Source: CAZEDL01 sp964585245 (lineage in GTDB: Bacteria; Patescibacteriota; Patescibacteriia; Magasanikbacterales; GWA2-37-8). Taken from it: a stretch of 19,377 bases of DNA. Where the stretch lies: contig CAZPCV010000026.1 of the NCBI GenBank assembly GCA_964585245.1, positions 1 to 19,377 on the forward strand, in the 5' to 3' direction. Position 1 is the first letter of the stretch; each line of letters starts with the position of its first letter. The position numbers and the translations under genes were made by a program. This document shows positions 1 to 6,539 of the stretch, piece after piece. The notes beneath the pieces are model-generated. The model was given only the letters and a program-made list of their open reading frames with translations, ran no database searches and was not told the origin of the DNA.

Positions 1-343
1 AAGAAAGGGGTTTTCTGCTAAGAGCGCGGGTCATTTGTTGGGCCAAGACATCCAGAGCCTCAATGTTTTTGCGATTTTGCTCGGTCACTACATCAAGGTA
101 TTGTTCTGTCGGATATCTTTTGGTGTAGGCAGGAATTTCTTGCGTATAGGGTGAATCGCGCAAGATTTTTTCCAGGCATTCATCAACATCGCGACGGCTA
201 GTTTTGGCAGTGTTTTGCGCTTCTTTAATCAGTCCGGGAAAATGACCGTAGACATTAAAATAATCTACCGAAATACTAGTTTCTTCGGAGATTTGTTCAA
301 GTTTTTTGAGTTGGGGCATTCTTTCAAGCGTTTCACCGGGCAT
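1..343 (-). CDS. Hypothetical protein, partial (runs off left edge)
   Basis: An open frame of 114 codons reads leftward from an ATG at 343 and is still open at base 1, so only the N-terminus is present. It begins MPGETLERMPQLKKLEQ and is rich in charged residues, with predicted helical character, no signal peptide and no membrane segment. I recognise no family. It starts 14 bases after the stop of the upstream gene (358-675) and is probably the third gene of the gyrB operon. The ATG has no SD at normal distance; a GGAGGAGG lies 23 nt upstream. That SD would fit an ATT codon at 358-356, in frame and overlapping the upstream stop, so the true start is uncertain. Confidence 0.6.
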   Translation of the reverse strand, partial: MPGETLERMPQLKKLEQISEETSISVDYFNVYGHFPGLIKEAQNTAKTSRRDVDECLEKILRDSPYTQEIPAYTKRYPTEQYLDVVTEQNRKNIEALDVLAQQMTRALSRKPLS

Positions 344-357
344 AGATTGTTCTAAAA

Positions 358-675
358 TTAATTATGCCTCCTCCCTTGTTTAACTAAAGATTTTTTAGAC
401 TCAAGCTGCATTAGCACTCCTTGTTCAAAAACAAGTTCTGTCTTGGTCCCAGCAAATCCTATTTGGCCACTTCCCGTGCCAGTATCGTTTTTAAATTGTC
501 CGATGGTTTGCGCTAAAGCATCAAGTTGAGATTGATCTAGTGAGCGGACGAATTCTTTAAATTGGTCAGCTACTACTTCTTTAAATTGGTCAGCTACTAC
601 GTCGGTGGCGCAAGTCACGAAATTTATTAGGCCATCTACTGAATTTAAAGGTAATCGTTCTCTGTGTTCAGGCAT
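358..675 (-). CDS. Hypothetical protein, 105 aa, with an internal octapeptide duplication
   Basis: This 105-residue soluble protein lies 9 bases after the gyrB stop codon, in the same direction, so co-transcription with gyrB is likely. I recognise no family. The middle part is helical and contains VVADQFKE twice in a row (around residues 26-41), caused by a perfect 24-bp tandem duplication in the DNA. The C-terminal half has a strand-like stretch around ELVFEQGVLMQLESKKSL. No signal peptide or transmembrane segment is visible, and no SD precedes the ATG. The tight spacing to genes on both sides and the absence of a competing frame support it being real. Confidence 0.6.
   Translation of the reverse strand: MPEHRERLPLNSVDGLINFVTCATDVVADQFKEVVADQFKEFVRSLDQSQLDALAQTIGQFKNDTGTGSGQIGFAGTKTELVFEQGVLMQLESKKSLVKQGRRHN
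553..600. repeat. Perfect 24-bp tandem duplication
   Basis: Bases 553-576 and 577-600 are identical 24-bp units beginning TTCTTTAAATTGG. The unit is a multiple of three, so it adds eight residues (VVADQFKE) to the small gene at 358-675 without breaking the frame. The absence of any mismatch suggests a recent slippage event. Confidence 0.95.
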
Positions 676-684
676 GGGGTAAGG

Positions 685-2769
685 CTAGATATCCAAATTT
701 TGTACCTGTTTAGCATGCGTCTGGATGAATTTTTTGCGCGGTTCGACTTCGTCTCCCATCAGAATCTCGAAGGTTTCGTTGGCGAGCGCCGCATCTTCGG
801 CGGTGACTTTTTTCATCAGGCGTCTCTCCGGATCCATAGTTGTTTCCCAGAGCTGCTCCGGGTTCATTTCTCCCAAACCTTTATAGCGTTGAATATTTAC
901 TTTGATACCACCGATCACGATTGATTCGGTTTCTTCTTCACCAGCGCCAGCGGCATTTTTTTCTACTGGACCTTCGTCCACTGCTTCGGCATCGGCTTTT
1001 TTGGCTTTAGCCTGAATTTTGTCCGCTTTATTTTTTTCTAATTCTGCCAAAACGCTAGCTTTTTCTTCGTCGTTATAGGCGTAGCGCATTTCTTTGCCGT
1101 ATTTAAGGCTGTATAGCGGCGGTTGGGCGATATAGACATGGCTGTTGTTGATGAGATCAGGGAAATAGCGGTAGAAAAAAGTAAGAAGCAAGGTGCGAAT
1201 ATGGGCACCATCTACGTCGGCATCGGTCATAATCACGATACGATGGTAGCGTAATTTGGTAATATCGAATTGTTCGCCGATGTTGGTGCCAAGCGCGATG
1301 ATCAGTGATTTCAGTTCGTTGTTGCCGAGGATTTTGTCCAGGCGCGCGCGTTCCACATTCAAGACTTTACCGCGTAGTGGCAAAATAGCCTGAGTATGGC
1401 GATCGCGGCCTTGTTTGGCGCTGCCGCCGGCCGAGTCACCTTCTACAATGAATAATTCCGAATCCTCGGCGTCTTTGCTGGAACAGTCGGCTAATTTACC
1501 AGGCAGTGTGAAGCCTTCGAGAGCGCCTTTACGCAGGATAGTGTCGCGGGCCATTTTGGCGGCGGCACGGGCACGGGCAGCTAGCAGACATTTACCCACG
1601 ATCGCTTCGGCATCTTTGGGGTGTTCTTCGAGAAAGACTAGGAGGGCATCCCCAAGCACGGTTTCGACAGCGGTTTTGGCTTCGGTGTTACCTAGTTTGC
1701 CTTTGGTCTGGCCTTCGAATTGTGGTTCGCGGATTTTGACCGAGATTACGGTGGTGAGGCCTTCGCGCACATCTTCGCCGCTGAGGTTGGTATCTTTTTC
1801 TTTTAAAAAGCCTTTGTTGCGGGCATAGGTGTTCAGGCTGCGGGTAAGGGCGGTACGGAAGCCGGACACATGAGTACCGCCATCGGGATTGGTAATGTTA
1901 TTGGTAAACGCGTACAAAAGTTCAGAAAAATCATTGTTATATTGTAACGCTACTTCTACGTTTACGCCTTCAGCTTCTTTTTCAACATAAAAAATGTTAT
2001 CGTGTTTGGGCTCTTTGTTGTGGTTGAGGTAGCGGACATACGAGCCAACGCCGCCTTCGAAATAAAATTGGTAGACAGGGTTCGGGAAGTTGAGCGCGGT
2101 CGGATCAGCCTTTTTTTCTTCGGGTGTGCGCTCGTCTTTGATGATCATGTGGATACCTTTGGTAAGGTAGCTGTGCTGGCGCAAATGATCGATGATGGTT
2201 TTCCATTCGAAATTGATGGTTTCAAAAATAGTTTCATCCGGTCGGAAGGTGATGGTTGTGCCGGTGTCTTTGCAGGTGCCGATGCTTTTGACTTTTTTTA
2301 CCGGTACGCCGATTTTGTATTCCTGTTCCCAAATTTCGCCATCACGGTGTACTTCGGCCCGGGTGTGCGTAGAGAGTGCGTTGACTACAGACGCGCCGAC
2401 GCCATGCAGACCGCCCGACACTTTATAGCCACTGTCGCCGAATTTACCGCCGGCATGCAGCACTGTCATGACAATTTCGAGCGCGCTGATTTTTTTCTGC
2501 GGATGAATATCGACCGGAATACCGCGTCCATTATCCTGTACGGAAATATAATGATCGGGCAGAAGCGTGATCACGATTTTGGTGGCGAATCCGGCCATGG
2601 CTTCGTCGATCGAGTTGTCGACGACCTCCCAAATCAGGTGGTGTAAGCCTACGGGCCCGGTCGAGCCGATGTACATACCGGGGCGACGACGCACCGCTTC
2701 GAGACCTTCGAGAATAGTAATGTTTTTAGCGCTATAAGAGGAGTCAGTACTAGGAGTTTTGTCGGTCAT
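685..2769 (-). CDS. gyrB: DNA gyrase subunit B (type IIA topoisomerase ATPase)
   Basis: GyrB provides the ATPase and part of the DNA-cleavage core of gyrase, which introduces negative supercoils together with GyrA. The 694-residue product has the GHKL ATPase signatures EVVDNSIDEA (about 48-57), DNGRGIP (79-85) and GGLHGVGASVVNALS (119-133). The TOPRIM motifs EGDSAGG (443-449) and DADVDG (516-521) follow, then YKGLGEMNPEQLW and the typical C-terminus ending NLDI. It is longer than the usual ~640 residues because of a charged, Ala/Lys/Glu-rich insertion at about 580-622. I chose the ATG at 2769 (MTDKTPSTDSS); the open frame continues 103 codons further, but that part is AT-rich, non-conserved and overlaps the promoter and the divergent gene. 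No SD is visible. GyrB rather than ParE is judged from the C-terminal motif. Confidence 0.97.
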   Translation of the reverse strand: MTDKTPSTDSSYSAKNITILEGLEAVRRRPGMYIGSTGPVGLHHLIWEVVDNSIDEAMAGFATKIVITLLPDHYISVQDNGRGIPVDIHPQKKISALEIVMTVLHAGGKFGDSGYKVSGGLHGVGASVVNALSTHTRAEVHRDGEIWEQEYKIGVPVKKVKSIGTCKDTGTTITFRPDETIFETINFEWKTIIDHLRQHSYLTKGIHMIIKDERTPEEKKADPTALNFPNPVYQFYFEGGVGSYVRYLNHNKEPKHDNIFYVEKEAEGVNVEVALQYNNDFSELLYAFTNNITNPDGGTHVSGFRTALTRSLNTYARNKGFLKEKDTNLSGEDVREGLTTVISVKIREPQFEGQTKGKLGNTEAKTAVETVLGDALLVFLEEHPKDAEAIVGKCLLAARARAAAKMARDTILRKGALEGFTLPGKLADCSSKDAEDSELFIVEGDSAGGSAKQGRDRHTQAILPLRGKVLNVERARLDKILGNNELKSLIIALGTNIGEQFDITKLRYHRIVIMTDADVDGAHIRTLLLTFFYRYFPDLINNSHVYIAQPPLYSLKYGKEMRYAYNDEEKASVLAELEKNKADKIQAKAKKADAEAVDEGPVEKNAAGAGEEETESIVIGGIKVNIQRYKGLGEMNPEQLWETTMDPERRLMKKVTAEDAALANETFEILMGDEVEPRKKFIQTHAKQVQNLDI

Positions 2770-2797
2770 ACGTTTAAGAATGCTGAATAACGGGGTT

Positions 2798-2826
2798 AGT
2801 GTAGCAAGTAAAGTCAGGTTAAGCAA
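2798..2826 (-). promoter_or_regulatory. Putative gyrB promoter
   Basis: On the minus strand TTGCTT (2826-2821) is followed after exactly 17 nt by TACACT (2803-2798), a good sigma70-like pair. Transcription would start near 2791, leaving a leader of about 22 nt. The rest of the 123-bp gyrB/hydrolase divergent spacer is very AT-rich and probably also holds the hydrolase promoter, which I cannot pin down. Confidence 0.5.
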
Positions 2827-2892
2827 GATTTGTATTTTTGAATTTTTGTATATATAGTTAACTTTAGTATTTTTTAAATAAGTATTTTTACT

Positions 2893-3729
2893 ATGAACTG
2901 GTCCCACGAAAGGGAGGGATCTGCGAGTGTACACATTAGTGAGTTTGAGCCGAAACGTGAAGAAAAAAGGGTTTTTCGGGTGGAAGTGCCTGGGTTTGCC
3001 CACGATAGTTTTTGCTGTAAACGGGCCAATGAAGCTGAAAAAGAAGGGGCGAATCGTAACACGGCAGTCATTCACCATCAGTCTAAAGAGAATGTTGGTA
3101 GACAGTCATTAGTAGAAAAGATTAATTTGGTAAGTGAGCAGCTGCAAAATGTTTTTAAAAATCAGCCGGGGTCGATTGAGCTAGAAGCGCATTCAATAGG
3201 GACATTGCTAGTATTGGCCGCAGCTAATAAACTTTCGGATGAGGATTTTAAACGAATAGACAAGATTGTGCTGGTTGCGCCTATTCCTTTTGGCAATAAA
3301 GCACGGTATGCGACCAGTTTAAGTTTTAATGCGCGGGTAGGAATTGACGGTTTTTTAAACTCAGGGATAGGGTTGGTTGATCCCAATAAAGGCAATGTGG
3401 TTAGTGATGGCAGTGCGAACAGGCTATTTGGCGATGGTTGCCAAAAAGCCAGACGTGTCGCTGATTCCACTGGTACCTTCTTAGAGCTGGTGGCCGGAAA
3501 TTACGATGATGAATTAGAAAAATTATTAGAACGGGCGCATAAAATGCATATTAAAGATTTTTATCGACGGCTCAGTATTATAGGCTTTAATCAGGATAAC
3601 TGCCATAAAAAAGAGTGGGTAGAAGAAGTGGCGTTTAGCCACGGGCTGGGCTCTTGTTTGCAGATGATTGATGGGGGCCACTGTGGGTGGAGCGAAGATG
3701 AAAATGGCAGAGTAACGCAGGTAGAATAG
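2893..3729 (+). CDS. Alpha/beta-hydrolase-fold protein (putative esterase/lipase-like)
   Basis: A 278-residue protein with the hallmarks of the alpha/beta-hydrolase fold. A hydrophobic strand leads into the nucleophile elbow A-H-S101-I-G, a variant of G-x-S-x-G with Ala in the first position. It is followed by a helix and the strand KIVLVAP. A candidate acid is D235, after the strand LSIIGFNQD, and the catalytic histidine candidate is H263 in DGGHCGW. An N-terminal stretch (RVEVPGFAHDSF, then TAVIHHQ) fits the first strands. The substrate cannot be told; members include esterases, lipases and peptidases. There is no signal peptide or SD. The first ATG was chosen, but N-terminal truncation is possible. 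It is divergent from gyrB and 176 bp upstream of rpsB, which has its own promoter. Confidence 0.7.
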   Translation: MNWSHEREGSASVHISEFEPKREEKRVFRVEVPGFAHDSFCCKRANEAEKEGANRNTAVIHHQSKENVGRQSLVEKINLVSEQLQNVFKNQPGSIELEAHSIGTLLVLAAANKLSDEDFKRIDKIVLVAPIPFGNKARYATSLSFNARVGIDGFLNSGIGLVDPNKGNVVSDGSANRLFGDGCQKARRVADSTGTFLELVAGNYDDELEKLLERAHKMHIKDFYRRLSIIGFNQDNCHKKEWVEEVAFSHGLGSCLQMIDGGHCGWSEDENGRVTQVE

Positions 3730-3758
3730 ATAGCGCTTTGACGCTGAGCGGCAGCCTC

Positions 3759-3787
3759 TTGACTCTTTTAAGGTTTTCCGCTATTAT
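3759..3787 (+). promoter_or_regulatory. Putative rpsB promoter
   Basis: TTGACT (3759-3764), a 17-nt spacer and TATTAT (3782-3787) form a near-consensus sigma70-type promoter 30 bp after the hydrolase gene. Transcription would start near 3794, giving rpsB a leader of about 110 nt. Confidence 0.7.
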
Positions 3788-3793
3788 TCGCCC

Positions 3794-3905
3794 ATTATTT
3801 ATCACTCATTGGCCCTTCAAGTCTATTTTAAGCTTGTCGTACGCTTTCCTCCCTGTGACCCTTCGCGGGGTGAGGCCAAGAGGCAGTAATAAGGAAAACA
3901 ATAGT
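3794..3905 (+). promoter_or_regulatory. rpsB 5' leader with a possible hairpin
   Basis: The leader between the inferred start site and the rpsB ATG contains an inverted repeat. CCTC (3848-3851) can pair with GAGG (3872-3875), and ACCC (3858-3861) with GGGT (3868-3871) around a TTCGCG loop, with a one-sided internal loop. The SD AAGGA (3891-3895) lies 15 nt downstream. Ribosomal protein operons are often autoregulated through such leaders, and S2 represses its own operon in E. coli. Whether this hairpin does so is inference. Confidence 0.35.
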
Positions 3906-4751
3906 ATGTCACAGACACCGTCTCTACTCGAGATGCTTAAGGCCGGCGTGCATTTCGGTCATCAGGGTTCCAAATGGCACCCAAAAATGCAACCGTATAT
4001 TTTCGGTATCAAAAATGGTATCCATGTTATTGACCTGGATAAAACGGTAGAAGAATTAGAAAAAACCTTGGCTGCGGTACGCACCATGGCTGCACAGGGT
4101 AAAGTGATTTTGTTTGTCGGTACCAAACGTCAGGCCCGCAGCATTATCAAAGAAGCAGCCGAACGCTGTGGTATGCCCTTTTTGGTAGAACGATGGATCG
4201 GTGGCTTGCTTACCAACTTCGAAGAATGTCAGCGCCGCTTGAAAAAATACAAAATGTTGCGTGATCAGGTAGCTACGGGCGAAATTGAAAAATATACCAA
4301 AAAAGAACAATCAACCTTCAAAAAGCAGCTCCTCAAAATGGACAAATATTTGAGTGGTTTGATCGGCATCGATAAAATTCCGGACGCTCTCTATATCGCT
4401 GATTTGCGCGTAGAGAAAACAGCTGTCACCGAAGCCCGCCGCGTTGGCGTACCGGTAGTAGCCGTCTGTGATACGAATGTTGATCCAACTAAAGTGAACT
4501 ATGTTATTCCGGCCAATGATGATGCGGTTAATTCGATTCAAATGATGGCCAGCCTAATGGCTGATGCTGTGCTCGAAGGCAAGGAAATGGGTGCCAAAAT
4601 GAAAACCGAAGCGATGGCTATGAAAGCCAAAGAAATGGCCGACGCTCCTCAGATGTCAGCTCCGAAAGCCGAACCGATGGCTGCGAAAGAAAAAGCTTCG
4701 ACTGCCCCTAAAAAAGAAAAACGCGCCTTGAAAGTAAGCGAAAGCGTCTAG
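3906..4751 (+). CDS. rpsB: 30S ribosomal protein S2
   Basis: S2 binds the 30S subunit between head and body and is needed for assembly and initiation. The protein (281 aa) starts MSQTPSLLEMLKAGVHFGHQ and shows the conserved stretches HFGHQGSKWHPKMQPYIFG, FVGTKRQARSIIKEAAERC, ERWIGGLLTNFE and ALYIADLRVEKTAVTEARR. VVAVCDTNVDPTKVNYVIPANDDAVNSIQ follows in two adjoining blocks. The last ~55 residues form a low-complexity tail rich in Lys, Ala, Met and Pro, beyond the usual S2 core. The ATG at 3906 was chosen over an in-frame extension of 56 codons because it gives the conserved N-terminus and has an AAGGA SD 10 nt upstream. tsf follows, the classic bacterial rpsB-tsf order. Confidence 0.97.
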   Translation: MSQTPSLLEMLKAGVHFGHQGSKWHPKMQPYIFGIKNGIHVIDLDKTVEELEKTLAAVRTMAAQGKVILFVGTKRQARSIIKEAAERCGMPFLVERWIGGLLTNFEECQRRLKKYKMLRDQVATGEIEKYTKKEQSTFKKQLLKMDKYLSGLIGIDKIPDALYIADLRVEKTAVTEARRVGVPVVAVCDTNVDPTKVNYVIPANDDAVNSIQMMASLMADAVLEGKEMGAKMKTEAMAMKAKEMADAPQMSAPKAEPMAAKEKASTAPKKEKRALKVSESV

Positions 4752-4757
4752 TATACT
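4728..4757 (+). promoter_or_regulatory. Putative tsf promoter inside the end of rpsB
   Basis: TTGAAA (4728-4733), an 18-nt spacer and TATACT (4752-4757) span the rpsB stop codon. Start of transcription near 4764 would give a leader of about 95 nt for tsf. The 107-bp rpsB-tsf spacer holds no other gene; it has a weak GGATT...AATCC inverted repeat. Confidence 0.5.
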
Positions 4758-4858
4758 ATCGATAGGGAGCCTGGATTTTGAATCTGAATCCTAGCCCCAC
4801 TACTGCTACAGCTTCTCGTTTCAGATTTAACTATTTATAACTTCTAACTTCAAACTAT

Positions 4859-5503
4859 ATGGTAACAGCAGCGGACATCGCCAAACTCCGCGCCGCAACC
4901 GGAGCGGGCATGATGGATTGTAAAAATGCGCTCGAAGAAGCGGGCGGAGATGTGGAAAAAGCCAGCGAAATATTACGCAAAAAAGGTATTGTCAAAGCCG
5001 CCAAAAAAGCAGACCGCGTCGCAAGCGAAGGTATTGTCTTTAGCTATATTCACGGCGCCGGACGCATTGGTGTATTGGTAGAGGTGAATTGTGAAACCGA
5101 TTTTGTGGCCCGCACTGATGGGTTCAAAGAACTGGTCAAAGAAATTGCTTTGCATATTTCGGCTGCTAACCCGCTCTACGTGAGCCGTGAAGAAGTGCCG
5201 GTAGAATTAGTGAATAAAGAAAAAGAAATTTACGCTGAACAACTGAAGACTCAAGGCAAGCCAGCCAATATTGTCGAAAATATCCTCAAAGGCAAGGTAG
5301 ATAAATTCTTTGAAGAAATTTGTTTGCTCGAACAATTCTATATCAAAGATGACAGTAAAAAAATTCAGCAATTGTTGACCGAAAAAACGGCCGAGATTGG
5401 TGAAAAAATCAGTGTGCGCCGGTTCGTACGGTATGAACTGGGCGAAGGTATCGCCAAAAAGACAACGGATTTTGCTGCCGAAGTGGCCGCGCAGATAAAA
5501 TAA
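4859..5503 (+). CDS. tsf: Elongation factor Ts
   Basis: EF-Ts is the guanine-nucleotide exchange factor that recycles EF-Tu-GDP during translation elongation. The 214-residue product opens with the UBA-like N-terminal domain (AADIAKLRAATGAGMMDCKN, then ALEEAGGDVEKASEILRKKG) and carries the diagnostic TDFVA motif at 80-84, which contacts EF-Tu. The single core subdomain and short length match the compact EF-Ts of many bacteria outside the ~280-aa E. coli type. The ATG at 4859 matches the conserved start, but no SD precedes it. The gene lies downstream of rpsB and ends at a strong terminator. Confidence 0.97.
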   Translation: MVTAADIAKLRAATGAGMMDCKNALEEAGGDVEKASEILRKKGIVKAAKKADRVASEGIVFSYIHGAGRIGVLVEVNCETDFVARTDGFKELVKEIALHISAANPLYVSREEVPVELVNKEKEIYAEQLKTQGKPANIVENILKGKVDKFFEEICLLEQFYIKDDSKKIQQLLTEKTAEIGEKISVRRFVRYELGEGIAKKTTDFAAEVAAQIK

Positions 5504-5512
5504 AAAATTAGT

Positions 5513-5550
5513 AAAAAAATAACTTCGGTTTTTACCGAAGTTATTTTTTT
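5513..5550. terminator. Perfect bidirectional rho-independent terminator
   Basis: A 17-bp perfect stem (5513-5529 with 5534-5550) around a TTTT loop carries A-runs on one side and T-runs on the other. It therefore can stop transcription from tsf on the plus strand and any read-through of the lipoprotein gene on the minus strand. It sits 9 bp after the tsf stop. Confidence 0.93.
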
Positions 5551-5590
5551 ATCTTAATTTCTAAAGGATTTAGAACGTAAGGGAAAGGTC

Positions 5591-5621
5591 GGGCTGGGCC
5601 GCGGCGGTCGCGGGCCAGCCC
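5591..5621 (-). terminator. GC-rich hairpin after the lipoprotein gene
   Basis: GGGCTGG (5591-5597) pairs with CCAGCCC (5615-5621). After one mismatch, five more pairs form around the loop GCGGT. It lies about 40 bp after the lipoprotein stop on the minus strand. The following T content is weak (CTTTCCCTT), so it may be an imperfect terminator of the kind common in high-GC genomes, backed up by the bidirectional terminator at 5513-5550. Confidence 0.45.
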
Positions 5622-5662
5622 TGGGCGTTTGGACTAAGTGGTAGCGGCGCGTTCGACGCGGG

Positions 5663-6253
5663 CTACTCGACGGTCAGCTCGGCGCCAGGCGTCGAGTCGA
5701 CGATGGCGTCGTGCTTGGTCGCGTTCTCGCCGATCTGGAAGGCCCAGCCGCCCAGCCGCCACTGGAGGGTCCCCGGGTCGGCGACCTGGCTCAGGTCGAC
5801 CACGAAGCTGTAGATCGAACGGGTGTCGTTGACGGGGATCGCCGTGGCCTGGTTGTTCACCGTATCGAAGTGAGCCGCGCCGTTGGCTAGGCGCCAGGCC
5901 TGGTAGGTGGGCTCCACGTCGGTGCCGCCTCCTCCCAGGACCTTGTAGGGCAGCCCGTCGATCTGGTTCGTCAGCGTCCCGTTGGACGTGATGAACCCAT
6001 CGACCAGCTTGGTCTCGGCGGGGGTGCAGCCGGTCGGCGCCGTGCCCCAGACCGTGATCCGAGCCATCTGGGTCATCCCATCGGTGCGGGAGACGGTGCC
6101 CTGCGGGGTGGTGGGGTCGAGGGACACGTGGACCTGGTGGCCCACCGGGTTCCCCTGGCCATCACGGCAGGTGTAGTCGCGGCTGTCGCCGACCGTCTCG
6201 GAGCCGCAGGCGGCGAGGGCACAGAGGATCAGAGTCGTTCCAATCGTACGCAT
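5663..6253 (-). CDS. Putative lipoprotein, GC-rich, of foreign character
   Basis: This 196-residue protein begins MRTIGTTLILCALAAC, a short lipoprotein signal with lipobox L-A-A-C16, so it should be lipid-anchored outside the cytoplasmic membrane after Lgt/LspA processing. The mature part is Gly/Thr/Asp-rich, probably beta-structured, with two further cysteines (C29, C76) that could form a disulfide. I recognise no family. The ATG at 6253 is fixed by the lipobox and by the strongest SD in the window, AAGGAGGT (6267-6260) with 6-nt spacing; the frame extends 41 codons upstream, but this is leader. Codon usage is very GC-rich, unlike all neighbours, implying horizontal transfer from a high-GC donor. 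Which donor is unknown; the style resembles small lipoproteins of high-GC proteobacteria or myxobacteria. Confidence 0.8.
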   Translation of the reverse strand: MRTIGTTLILCALAACGSETVGDSRDYTCRDGQGNPVGHQVHVSLDPTTPQGTVSRTDGMTQMARITVWGTAPTGCTPAETKLVDGFITSNGTLTNQIDGLPYKVLGGGGTDVEPTYQAWRLANGAAHFDTVNNQATAIPVNDTRSIYSFVVDLSQVADPGTLQWRLGGWAFQIGENATKHDAIVDSTPGAELTVE

Positions 6254-6366
6254 GAACCTACCTCCTTGGTAGCGGTCTGGAGAGCGGATTGCTCCACCAG
6301 CCGAGCCGATAGTGTGTTTAGCGGATTGGATGGTGGAAACTATTATTTGCAAATTTAATTTGACGA

Positions 6367-6395
6367 AATATAGCAAAAAAAGGTTTTTTTGTCAA
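6367..6395 (-). promoter_or_regulatory. Near-consensus promoter for the lipoprotein gene
   Basis: On the minus strand a perfect TTGACA (6395-6390) is followed after exactly 17 nt by TATATT (6372-6367). This is the best promoter in the window and lies in AT-rich DNA just outside the GC-rich island. Transcription would start near 6360, with a leader of about 107 nt crossing into the island. The leader contains TCCACCA/TGGTGGA arms (6293-6299, 6331-6337). The 286-bp space 6254-6539 also separates this gene from the divergent rlmI, for which I find only weak -10-like sites (for example TATGAT at 6496-6501). Confidence 0.75.
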
Positions 6396-6539
6396 TGCTC
6401 TTAGACAAACTCTTTCTAGGTACTTATTTTAAGCTCGGTATTATTTTATTGAATCACGCCCTAAGTGTTTTTTAGATTTGGCCAATGTATATATCTATGA
6501 TACGATTCTAATGTTGGAATCAGGTAATTTTAAGCTACT

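Larger units (their letters stand above)
5583..6312. other. GC-rich island, probably foreign DNA
   Basis: Base composition changes sharply here. Most 60-base lines are about 65-70 % GC (hand count of 5701-5760: about 72 %), while flanking DNA is about 35-50 %. The island holds one lipoprotein gene with high GC at third codon positions, its SD and a GC-rich hairpin after the gene. I find no integrase, transposase or clear target-site duplication. A 9-bp direct repeat AGCGGATTG (6283-6291 and 6320-6328) lies at the right edge. Lateral acquisition is the simplest reading; an assembly chimera cannot be excluded by eye. Confidence 0.7.

Noticed and set aside
2002..2646. 214-codon open frame opposite gyrB on the plus strand
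   Set aside because: It mirrors the gyrB coding frame and shows no recognisable family; the gyrB motifs on the other strand are intact.
2770..3078. N-terminal extension of gyrB by 103 codons to an upstream ATG
   Set aside because: The extension is AT-rich, lacks any GyrB similarity, and covers the likely gyrB promoter and the start of the divergent hydrolase gene. The ATG at 2769 gives the standard N-terminus.
3738..3905. 56-codon upstream extension of rpsB
   Set aside because: It would begin between the promoter and the SD, codes for nothing S2-like, and the ATG at 3906 has an SD and the conserved N-terminus.
6283..6337. Transposon ends at the right edge of the GC-rich island
   Set aside because: The 9-bp direct repeat AGCGGATTG and the 7-bp TCCACCA/TGGTGGA pair are both on the same edge, with no matching copy at the left edge and no transposase.
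6128..6358. Plus-strand open frames across the GC-rich island
   Set aside because: High GC lowers stop frequency on both strands; only the minus-strand frame has promoter, SD, signal peptide and a sensible stop.
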